Position numbers and translations under genes: made by a program. From the NCBI RefSeq assembly GCF_001046635.1, contig NZ_KQ130457.1:191641-255640 (forward strand): a DNA stretch of 64,000 bases. The letters run 5' to 3'. Positions 53,262 to 62,089 of this stretch are shown here, piece by piece. Numbering within the stretch: position 1 is the stretch's first letter; the number at the start of each line of letters is the position of its first letter. Source of the stretch: Novosphingobium barchaimii LL02. Lineage in GTDB: Bacteria; Pseudomonadota; Alphaproteobacteria; Sphingomonadales; Sphingomonadaceae. The notes under the pieces were generated by a model, which saw nothing but the letters and a program-made list of their open reading frames with translations, had not been told where the DNA came from and searched no databases.

Positions 53262-53693
53262 ATGATCGAACTCGTTCCGCTTTGCACCATCAGCGTCGAG
53301 CTACTGCCCAGCCTGTCCGTCGGCACCGGCCCTGCCGGCAACCGTAGTGTGGGCGGAATCGCTTCCGCCACCGTTACCGGAGAACGCCTCAATGCGGTAC
53401 TAGCCGGTCCCGCCGCCGCCGACTGGCTGGTACGCGCCGGTGCGATCGGTGTGATCGACGCCCGCCTTACCCTGCGTACCGACGATGATGCGCTGATCTA
53501 CATGACGTATGGTGGCCGACTGGACATGTCCGATCCTTCAAACGGGATTAAGGCATACACCGCCCCCGTTTTCGAGACCGGCGACCCCCGTTATGCCTGG
53601 CTGAACACGGTGCAGGCGGTGGGCAAGGGTACGCTTGCGATCGGCGCGGGCGGCGCGGGGCAGCTCGAATACGAAATCTGCGAAGTGCGCTGA
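53262..53693 (+). CDS. DUF3237-family protein
   Basis: 143 aa. Recognised by its N-terminal ELVPLCTISVELLPSL, GPAGNRS, DARLTLRTDDDALIYMTYGG and GDPRYAWLNTVQAVGKG blocks, which match DUF3237. Members are small beta-barrel (AttH/YceI-like) proteins often seen in aromatic and steroid catabolic clusters; function not established. GGGAGA precedes ATG. Confidence 0.85.
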   Translation: MIELVPLCTISVELLPSLSVGTGPAGNRSVGGIASATVTGERLNAVLAGPAAADWLVRAGAIGVIDARLTLRTDDDALIYMTYGGRLDMSDPSNGIKAYTAPVFETGDPRYAWLNTVQAVGKGTLAIGAGGAGQLEYEICEVR

Positions 53694-53708
53694 GGGAGCG
53701 GCGGGACC

Positions 53709-54809
53709 ATGCTTACCAAGGCGGACGATTATCCGATCCACCAGACGCCAGACCCTATTGCCTATGCCGGTACTGACCGCAATTTCTACGATCGCTACTT
53801 TTTCAATGGCTACAGCGACGATGGCGAGGTCTACTTTGCGGCTGCGCTCGGCGTCTATCCGTACCTTAACATCATGGACGCCGGGTTCGCGGTGCGCATC
53901 GGGGCTCGCCAGTATAATCTGCACGCCTCGCGCCATCTCAACATGGAGCGGACGGACACGCAGGTCGGGCCGATCCGGGTCGAGGTGGTGACGCCCCTGC
54001 AGAAACTGCGCGTGGTGGTGGAGGACAACGAACACGGTATATCCGCCGATCTTGTGTTCGACGGCCGTCATGCCCCGATCGAGGAGCCACGCACGACGCG
54101 GCGCAACGGACCGCGCCTGGTCCAGGATATAACCCGCATGACGCAGCTCGGGCGCTGGTCGGGGTGGGTAAAGGCAGGCGGGCGCACAATTCGCCTTGAG
54201 TCCTCGCGAACCTATGGAACGCGAGATCGTTCGTGGGGCATCCGCGCGGTGGGTATGCGCGATCCGCAGCAGCCCGCTTCGATCTCCGAATTCCAGGTGT
54301 GGTGGTTCTGGGTGCCTGCCCATTTTCCCGATCGCGCCATACATTTCTACATCAATGAGGACGGCGACGGAAAGGTGTGGAACCGCGGACTCGTCGTGAT
54401 GCATGACGATGGGCGGGTCGAACATCTCCACGATGCCCGGTTGACCGTCGGCTTCATCCCCGGAACGCGCTATCCGCATACTGCCACGATCCTCGCCAAA
54501 GACGAAAATGGCGGGCAGTTCCGTATCGAGATCGAAAGCGGCCCACGCTTCTATCTTTCGGGCATAGGTTACATGAACCCGGAATGGACCCATGGTCTGA
54601 ACAAAGGGCCGCTGGCAGTCGGTTACGACGAAATCGCCAGCGACGAGATCGTCCGTCATGAAGCTCCGTATCAGCATCCCCAGGCCTTCGCAAAACTGAC
54701 CATGCATGTCCCGAATGGCGATCAGATGACCGGTTTCGGTTGCCTCGAATCGATCGTGATGGGGCGGCATGGACCGACTGCCCTCGCCAGCATGTTCGAT
54801 GTGCCGTGA
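53709..54809 (+). CDS. RDxSWGxR protein B (paralogue of A), unknown function
   Basis: 366 aa. No signal peptide. Shares with protein A (42908) an N-terminal HQTPD/HQTAN block, the RDRSWGIR motif (172-179), YINEDGDGKV, and C-terminal GFGCLESIVMG. Probably all-beta, CrtC/AttH-like. The next gene, kinase copy 2, begins at or just after its stop (GTGA overlap or 11 bases on). The repeated pairing of kinase and RDxSWGxR protein suggests a shared step. Confidence 0.75.
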   Translation: MLTKADDYPIHQTPDPIAYAGTDRNFYDRYFFNGYSDDGEVYFAAALGVYPYLNIMDAGFAVRIGARQYNLHASRHLNMERTDTQVGPIRVEVVTPLQKLRVVVEDNEHGISADLVFDGRHAPIEEPRTTRRNGPRLVQDITRMTQLGRWSGWVKAGGRTIRLESSRTYGTRDRSWGIRAVGMRDPQQPASISEFQVWWFWVPAHFPDRAIHFYINEDGDGKVWNRGLVVMHDDGRVEHLHDARLTVGFIPGTRYPHTATILAKDENGGQFRIEIESGPRFYLSGIGYMNPEWTHGLNKGPLAVGYDEIASDEIVRHEAPYQHPQAFAKLTMHVPNGDQMTGFGCLESIVMGRHGPTALASMFDVP

Positions 54810-54820
54810 GCGGTACTTAC

Positions 54821-55837
54821 ATGACCGATCTGGAAAATGGGATAGCCCACTATCTCGATCGCCACATGGCGCAGGCGTCCGATGTCAGGGTGCATGGTCT
54901 CGCCCGCATCTATGGCGGTAGCAGCCAGGAAACCTTTCGCTTCCATGCCGCCTGGAACGAATCGGGGAGGGCGGTGGAGCGTGCGTTGATCCTGCGGCGC
55001 GACGCCACGGCTGGGCTCGTCGTCGCCGAGCGCGACCTCGAATACAACGTGTACCGCGCGCTGGCGGGACACGGCGTGCCCATCCCTGGCGTTCATTTTC
55101 TTGAACTGGACGCGCAGTGGCTAGACCGGCCTTTCTTCATCATGGACCTGTGTCCGGGAAAACCCGGCAACCCGTTCATTCCTGGGGATCCCTACGATGG
55201 CCACGGCGAGGAAATCGCGCGCCAGTTCTGGTCGATCGCAGGGCAGCTTGCCGCGATCGATCACCGGGCGGTTGGCCTGGATAGCCTGCGAAACGGTGCG
55301 TTGGCGGCCGGCTTCTGGTCGAGCGAACTCGATCACTGGGAAGCCATTCTCGATGAAGGCGAGGCCGTGCGCGAGCCGGCGGTGCGCGGCGCGTTGCGCT
55401 GGCTTAGGCGCAACCCTCCGCCCGACCCCCTCAAACCTGCGATTGTCCACGGCGACTACCGTTCGGGCAACTTCCTGTTTACGCCCGATGGCAGGATCAG
55501 CGCCATCCTGGACTGGGAAATGTGCCACGTCGGCGATCCGCTGGAAGATATCGCCTGGGGCCTTGATCCGTTCTGGCCGATGACCCGGCATCTTCCGCTT
55601 GGCGACGGCCTGGCCGCGTGGGAAGCTGCCAGCGGTATGCCGGTCGATCGTGAGGCGTTGCGCTGGTGGCAGCTGTTCAGCGCGGTCAAGGCTTGCGCAA
55701 TCTGGACGACTGCGGCGGCGAGCTTTGCCTCAGGGCGGAATCGCGAGATGACCATTGCGCTTTCCGGCATTCGCGGCGGCCACTTTCATCGCGATCTGAT
55801 ACTGCGGATGATGCGGGAACGAGGAGCCATGGGATGA
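54821..55837 (+). CDS. APH/ChoK-like kinase, copy 2
   Basis: 338 aa. Motifs His210-Gly-Asp212 to Asn217 (VHGDYRSGNFLF), Asp231-Trp-Glu (ILDWEMCHVGDPLED). Closer to ACAD10/LvaA-type kinases, with small-lobe GGSSQETFRFHAAW and RPFFIMDLCPG. Starts at ATG 54821; a GTG at 54806 that overlaps the stop of protein B (GTGA) is an alternative. Followed, with a four-base ATGA overlap, by a small helical protein as LvaA is by LvaB. Probable target: a hydroxyacyl-CoA. Confidence 0.88.
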   Translation: MTDLENGIAHYLDRHMAQASDVRVHGLARIYGGSSQETFRFHAAWNESGRAVERALILRRDATAGLVVAERDLEYNVYRALAGHGVPIPGVHFLELDAQWLDRPFFIMDLCPGKPGNPFIPGDPYDGHGEEIARQFWSIAGQLAAIDHRAVGLDSLRNGALAAGFWSSELDHWEAILDEGEAVREPAVRGALRWLRRNPPPDPLKPAIVHGDYRSGNFLFTPDGRISAILDWEMCHVGDPLEDIAWGLDPFWPMTRHLPLGDGLAAWEAASGMPVDREALRWWQLFSAVKACAIWTTAAASFASGRNREMTIALSGIRGGHFHRDLILRMMRERGAMG

Positions 55838-56268
55838 ACCTGACCACCGAGAACGCGCTTCATGGAATTGACGAGCTGCTTCGGGAGCGTATTGCGCCGG
55901 AAATAGGCGATCCGTTCGCCGCGCAGATGGCGAGGCTATCATCGCTTCTATTACGCATCTGCGCGAACGCCGTGGAAGATGCGGCGGCTCTGCGCGTCGA
56001 TGAAAACGCTGCGATCCGTCACCTGCTTGCCGACGTGGGCGTGTTAGCTGACGGCCCGCAGGCGCACCGACTTGCACAGGCAGCGGCGAGTGCGGATCCG
56101 GGTCTTGCGGTCAGCGTGCTCGATGCCGAAAATCACAGGCTGCGCTGCCTTTTGGTCGATGCGCAGGAGTGGCTGGAATCACGGCGAGACGAGGCGGCCG
56201 TGGTTCTGGACCAGCGTATCTGGCGGCACCTTGAGAAAACGGAAGCCCGGCGCGCGCCGCGCGAATAG
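55834..56268 (+). CDS. Small helical protein paired with kinase copy 2
   Basis: 144 aa. No family firmly recognised. Predicted almost wholly alpha-helical (LHGIDELLRERIAPEIGDPF, RLSSLLLRICANAVEDAAAL, AENHRLRCLLVDAQEWLESR). ATG overlaps the kinase stop by four bases. It resembles in size, composition and position the LvaB/DUF6285 helical partner of LvaA, so it may be an activator of the kinase; homology was not shown. Last gene of the plus operon. Confidence 0.7.
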   Translation: MNLTTENALHGIDELLRERIAPEIGDPFAAQMARLSSLLLRICANAVEDAAALRVDENAAIRHLLADVGVLADGPQAHRLAQAAASADPGLAVSVLDAENHRLRCLLVDAQEWLESRRDEAAVVLDQRIWRHLEKTEARRAPRE

Positions 56269-56303
56269 GGCGTGGTCCGTGCTGCTGACAGAATCGCCTG
56301 CGG

Positions 56304-57842
56304 TCAGGCGTCCTGCCAGTACCGTGCCTTCAACTCCTTCTTGTACAGCTTTCCAGTCTCGGCCCGAGGCAGTTGTCTTTCGAAATCGACGCTGCGCGGG
56401 CATTTGATATCCGCGAGCCGATCCCTGCACCAGGCAATAAGGTCTGCTGCCAGAGCATCGCCGGCAGCATTCCAGTTCTGCGGCTGGATCACAGCCTTCA
56501 CCTCCTCGCCGAAATCCGGGTGCGGCACGCCGAACACCGCCGCATCGGCGACGTCAGGATGAGTGATCAACAGATCCTCGACCTCTTGAGGATAGACATT
56601 GACCCCGCCCGAAATGATCATGAAATCCTTGCGGTCCGACAGAAAGAGATAGCCGTCCGCATCGACCCGTCCCACGTCGCCCATCGTAGACCAGTCCGGA
56701 TGAAGCGGGTTGTGGGCGGACACGGTCTTGGCCGGGTCGTTGTGGTAGGTGACGGCCCTGCCGCCGCCGAAATAGATCGTCCCCGTCTCACCGATCGGTA
56801 ACTCGCCGCCGTCGTCGCCGCAGATATGAATCTCGCCGACAACGGCCCGTCCCACCGAGCCCGGACGGGCGAGCCACTCCGCGCTGCTGATGGTCACATG
56901 ACCATTGCCTTCCGAACCAGCGTAGAACTCCTCCACAATCGGACCAAGCCAGTCGATCATGGCCCGCTTGACGGGGGGCGGGCAGGGGGCGGCGGCGTGG
57001 ATCACCGTCCTGAGCGACGACAGATCGTAGCGCGCCCTCACTTCGGGCGGTAGGGCCAGGAGGCGGATGAACATCGTGGGCACCGCCATCAGCGCGGTAA
57101 CCTTCCAGCGTTCGATCGCCTGCAGGAACGCTTCGGGGTCGAACTTGTCCATGACGATCGCGGTGCCGCCCACTGACTGAATGCCGGCCGTCATGCCCAT
57201 GGGCGCGCTGTGGTATAGCGGCGCGGGCGAAAGGTAGATCGTTTCCCCGTCCAGCCCATAGAGGCGATTGAACAGCACGGCAGCGGGGTTGGGCTGAACC
57301 GGGCTTCCCGATGCGGAGGCAAAGCGAATTCCCTTGGGCCGCCCCGTCGTGCCGGAGGAATAGACCATGCGCCCACCAATGTGTTCGTCGGCGATCGGAT
57401 CGGTGGACTGGCCGCCGCACAGGCATATCCAGTCGGTCAGGTCGTCCACCGGGCCGATCGGCAAAAGTTGCACGAGACCGGGCACCTTGTCCCGAGACGC
57501 AGCGACCGCACGTGCGGTATCGGCCATCGCGTCCGAAACCAGCAGGGCCCGGGCGCCGCTGTCATTGACGATATACGCGATTTCGTCCAGCTTGAGGCGC
57601 GCGGAGAGCAAGACCAGGATAATCCCTGCGCGCTGAGCTGCCCAGTAGATGTCGAAGAATTCGAGCCGGTTATCGCACGCGATGGCCATGGTGTCGCCTG
57701 TTTTCAGGCCCAGCTTCCGCAGTGCGTGCGCGGCTTGGTTGGCCCGCCGTTCCAATTCGCCATACGTCAGACTTTCACCCGTTCGAGCCATGACCAAGGC
57801 GATCTTTTCCGGTTGGCTCTCGGCGTGAATGCGCGGGTGCAT
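56304..57842 (-). CDS. AMP-dependent acyl-CoA synthetase
   Basis: 512 aa. YSSGTTGRPKGIRFASASGS near residue 165, FYAGSEGNGH, STMGDVGRVD, hinge LSDRKDFMIISGGVNVYPQE, catalytic Lys in RAETGKLYKKELK. Activates a carboxylic acid as CoA thioester. Convergent with the preceding operon and divergent from the aldehyde dehydrogenase, whose product acid may be its substrate. Specificity unknown. Confidence 0.93.
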   Translation of the reverse strand: MHPRIHAESQPEKIALVMARTGESLTYGELERRANQAAHALRKLGLKTGDTMAIACDNRLEFFDIYWAAQRAGIILVLLSARLKLDEIAYIVNDSGARALLVSDAMADTARAVAASRDKVPGLVQLLPIGPVDDLTDWICLCGGQSTDPIADEHIGGRMVYSSGTTGRPKGIRFASASGSPVQPNPAAVLFNRLYGLDGETIYLSPAPLYHSAPMGMTAGIQSVGGTAIVMDKFDPEAFLQAIERWKVTALMAVPTMFIRLLALPPEVRARYDLSSLRTVIHAAAPCPPPVKRAMIDWLGPIVEEFYAGSEGNGHVTISSAEWLARPGSVGRAVVGEIHICGDDGGELPIGETGTIYFGGGRAVTYHNDPAKTVSAHNPLHPDWSTMGDVGRVDADGYLFLSDRKDFMIISGGVNVYPQEVEDLLITHPDVADAAVFGVPHPDFGEEVKAVIQPQNWNAAGDALAADLIAWCRDRLADIKCPRSVDFERQLPRAETGKLYKKELKARYWQDA

Positions 57843-57973
57843 GATTGCCCTCTTGTGTTTGGGATGAGTCGATTAGGACTTTGAAAGCGAGGCTATGCCC
57901 TGTAAAGCTCGCCCCTGCAATTATCGCAATGACGGCGTTGCAATTCGAATATGAGCGCCCGGGAGAGTGCCAG

Positions 57974-59458
<1,485 letters not shown>

Positions 59459-59525
59459 ACGGTGCGTTTCGGAGCTTGGCGCCGCAGTTGAAGAGGCCGC
59501 CTCCGTGCAAGCGGCGGTGATGTGC

Positions 59526-60329
59526 TCAGTCTTTCGAAAGCAGTGCGCGCAGATAGCGCACGCCGCGAGCGAGGGCGGCCTCTGCGCCCTCTGCGGCGAT
59601 ACGCGGACCGATCACTTCGAGATCGTAATATCCACGAAAGCCCGCCCGATGGATCAAGGGTATCAGCCGATCGAGCCGCGCCATGCCATCGCCCGGGATC
59701 GCGCGACAAGGCAATTCGCGGTCGCCGGCGATGTAATCGCTGACCTGCACGAGGGCGACATGAGGAGCGGCGGCCACGATCGCATCGTCGATATCGGCAT
59801 CGAACCAGCAGGCGAAAACGTCGATTCCGATGTTAATGCCGGCGGCGCGCGCGATGCGTACCGTGTCCATGAGACGGTGTGCGATCGAGACGTCAGCATA
59901 AAGGTGCGAAGTCGGCTCAAGCGACAGGAGGATGCCGGCATTGCGCGCCGTCAGGGCACAGGCGGCTATTTCGGAGGCGAAGCGCTCCACCGCAACGGCC
60001 CAGGTCAGGTCTCCGCGACCCCCGGTGGTTATCGTGATGGTCTTTGCGCCGATGGTTTCGGCGATAGCGATTGTATGACGTAATCGCTTCCGGGCAGCGC
60101 GGGCCTCATCCGGCGTGGCAAATCCGAATGCACGATGCGTGACGGTCGCAACCGCTAGTCCTGTCTCGCGCAAAAGCGAAGCGGCTGCTGCGATCCCGAA
60201 GTCTTCCACATCTTCCAACGTCGGGCTGATCGCCGCGACCCCCAGTCTGCGCACGAGTTCAATATGCCGGCTCAACGGGGCAGCAGGCAGGCATAGTGTA
60301 TTGATCGAAATGGCGGGAAAAGGGGGCAT
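59526..60329 (-). CDS. Xylose-isomerase-like TIM-barrel protein
   Basis: 267 aa. AP-endonuclease-2/sugar phosphate isomerase family: IELVRRLGVAAISPTLEDVE, ISLEPTSHLYADVS (metal Glu), GINIGIDVFACWF, HVALVQVSDYIAG (metal Asp/His region) and YYDLEVIGPRI (metal Glu). Function probably isomerase/epimerase or hydrolase on a polar cyclic intermediate. Its ATG (60327-60329) lies within a hairpin stem. Confidence 0.85.
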   Translation of the reverse strand: MPPFPAISINTLCLPAAPLSRHIELVRRLGVAAISPTLEDVEDFGIAAAASLLRETGLAVATVTHRAFGFATPDEARAARKRLRHTIAIAETIGAKTITITTGGRGDLTWAVAVERFASEIAACALTARNAGILLSLEPTSHLYADVSIAHRLMDTVRIARAAGINIGIDVFACWFDADIDDAIVAAAPHVALVQVSDYIAGDRELPCRAIPGDGMARLDRLIPLIHRAGFRGYYDLEVIGPRIAAEGAEAALARGVRYLRALLSKD

Positions 60330-60372
60330 CGACAGTCCGAACTATTTTGGCTGTCGACGCCCCCTTTTTCCC
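60315..60372 (-). terminator. Long hairpin between Rieske oxygenase and isomerase, covering the isomerase start
   Basis: Arms 60315-60335 and 60351-60372 pair over about 21 positions with one unpaired A and one A-C mismatch; 15-base loop. It ends at the isomerase start and begins just after the Rieske gene's stop (60375-60377). With its T-rich right arm it could end Rieske transcription or control isomerase translation. Confidence 0.6.
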
Positions 60373-60374
60373 GA

Positions 60375-61760
60375 TCAGAAACCGATGTCGGTGATCGGCG
60401 TCTCGAAGCCGCAGTTCACGATCTGCGATGCTTTCGTCAGTCGCTGAAGATCCAGTCCGGCCAAATAGCCATCGACCAGGCGCTGGTAGTTGCTGATCAT
60501 CCCTTCGGTATCCTTGGAAAGGCGCATGTGCGTGAACCCGCCGGCATGCAGGCCCAACTGTTGACGTGGCAGGTTCGCATAGTCCTGCTGCGGGATTTCG
60601 GGGAACTCCGTCGAGTCGTGAGGCAGCACCGTCGGCACCTTGGGCGTGTCGTAAGGTTCGTCTTCGGGACGCAGGGTCAGCGACCAGATTTCGAAAAGGC
60701 ACGTTTCCGGCGTCAATGGCCGGATACGGTAGGAGGACATCGCGCCTATCAGAGGCAGCAGGAAGAAGTGCGGGAACATGAATTCCACCGCATGGAACTC
60801 GACTTCTTGCGAGACCTTGGGAATGTCGAACATCGGCGCGCCGCGGGCGAGGCCGTCCTTTGTGATTTCCTCCTGTGCCCGGGCGTAGAATGCCATGGTG
60901 GCAGCTACCGGGTCCTCCGGCACTTCCATGTCGCGCAAGGTTTCCAGCACCGCGACTTCGGAATCGTGGACCATGCCGCCCATGCCCGAACCCAGCCGCG
61001 CGAGGAAATCGACCTGCATGTTGACCGTTTGGCGCGCATCGAGGCCCCGGTTGACCATTAGTCCATCGGCATCGGTGCCATAAGGATTACCAAGCGCCGA
61101 AAGCTGATGAAGCTGCGGATGAGTCTTCATCGTGTGGTAGCCTTCCTGGAAGGCCTCCATCGCGAGTTTCCAGTTGGTCGGCAGTTCGGTGGCGTACCAC
61201 CAATCCATCTTCAGCTTGTCGGCGTGGCGCGCATTCATGCGCTCGGCCACGGGGCCCAGGCTTTCCAGCAGCGACGGCGCGTCGTCGTCGAAATTGATGA
61301 AGGCGCAGCCAGCCCAGAACTCCACCCGGCAGGGAACTAGGTCGATCTCGGCCTTGTCGAGCAACTCCTCGCTGAACACCTGCTTGCCGAAGACGAAGGT
61401 GTTCTTGCCTTCGGGGTTCCAGCGCCAGCCGTGGAAGGGACAGACGAAGCCTTGCTTGGCGCAGTTGCCCGGGCCCGTAGCCAGCCGAACGCCGCGGTGT
61501 CGGCAGGCGTTGTGAAATGCCTTAACGCCGTTCTTGGTATTGACCAGGATCACCGACTTGTCGAGAATCGTGTATTGCGTGTAATCTCCGACGTTCGGGA
61601 TTTCCTCCAGTCGGCAGGCCATTTGCCACACGTGCGGCCACAGCTTCTCGCGCTCGAGTTCGAAGAACTCACGGTCGTAGTACCGTTCTGCCGGGATAAG
61701 TTCAGGGTTGGTGATCCGGAATGGCACCTTCTCAAGGGCGGCCGTCACATCTTCAGTCAT
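60375..61760 (-). CDS. Rieske ring-hydroxylating oxygenase, alpha subunit
   Basis: 461 aa. [2Fe-2S] Rieske ligands Cys86-x-His88 (ACRHRG) and Cys107-x2-His110 (CPFHGW). Mononuclear iron motif Gln205-Glu206-Gly-Tyr-His209...His214 (EAFQEGYHTMKTH). Bridging position is Glu rather than the usual Asp, as in CntA-type oxygenases. No beta subunit or reductase adjacent. Start taken at 61760, although an in-frame ATG 4 codons upstream exists. Substrate likely a hydrophobic ring or N/O-alkyl compound. Confidence 0.93.
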   Translation of the reverse strand: MTEDVTAALEKVPFRITNPELIPAERYYDREFFELEREKLWPHVWQMACRLEEIPNVGDYTQYTILDKSVILVNTKNGVKAFHNACRHRGVRLATGPGNCAKQGFVCPFHGWRWNPEGKNTFVFGKQVFSEELLDKAEIDLVPCRVEFWAGCAFINFDDDAPSLLESLGPVAERMNARHADKLKMDWWYATELPTNWKLAMEAFQEGYHTMKTHPQLHQLSALGNPYGTDADGLMVNRGLDARQTVNMQVDFLARLGSGMGGMVHDSEVAVLETLRDMEVPEDPVAATMAFYARAQEEITKDGLARGAPMFDIPKVSQEVEFHAVEFMFPHFFLLPLIGAMSSYRIRPLTPETCLFEIWSLTLRPEDEPYDTPKVPTVLPHDSTEFPEIPQQDYANLPRQQLGLHAGGFTHMRLSKDTEGMISNYQRLVDGYLAGLDLQRLTKASQIVNCGFETPITDIGF

Positions 61761-62089
61761 CGTACATCCCATTTTTCAGCCGTTTTCGGCCCGAACAATC
61801 TGGATCAGGTAGCGCAGTAAGGGTGCGCCTCCGGCTCGATCCGGTTCACGCGGGTCGAATTGCATTGCCAGTTGTGAATTGCCTCTCTTGCTAGCGTCGA
61901 AACGGGTTTTCCGCAACCGCTCAATTGCTTGGACAACAAATTGGGTCGGGCTGCCGAAATGGCGGATTACCGCCGTTAAACATCGTTATCAGACTGAATT
62001 TCAATCCTGACATTAACGAAATTGCATCGTTGCATTCTAATCGGCGGCGACTTAGGAACGCTTCCTATAATGAAAACGGAGGGTGTGTG
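61761..62089. other. Divergent intergenic region with repeated TTGCAT motifs
   Basis: About 330 bases between the Rieske gene and the last TonB receptor. It contains AATTGCATTG (61858-61867) and a tandem TTGCATCGTTGCAT (62022-62035), AT-rich runs, and TATAAT (62066-62071) just before the receptor start. No gene supported. Confidence 0.45.
62022..62071 (+). promoter_or_regulatory. Candidate promoter/operator of the terminal TonB receptor
   Basis: Tandem TTGCAT copies (62022-62027 and 62030-62035) upstream of a perfect TATAAT (62066-62071). No good -35 is seen at normal spacing, so activator dependence is possible. Low certainty. Confidence 0.35.
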
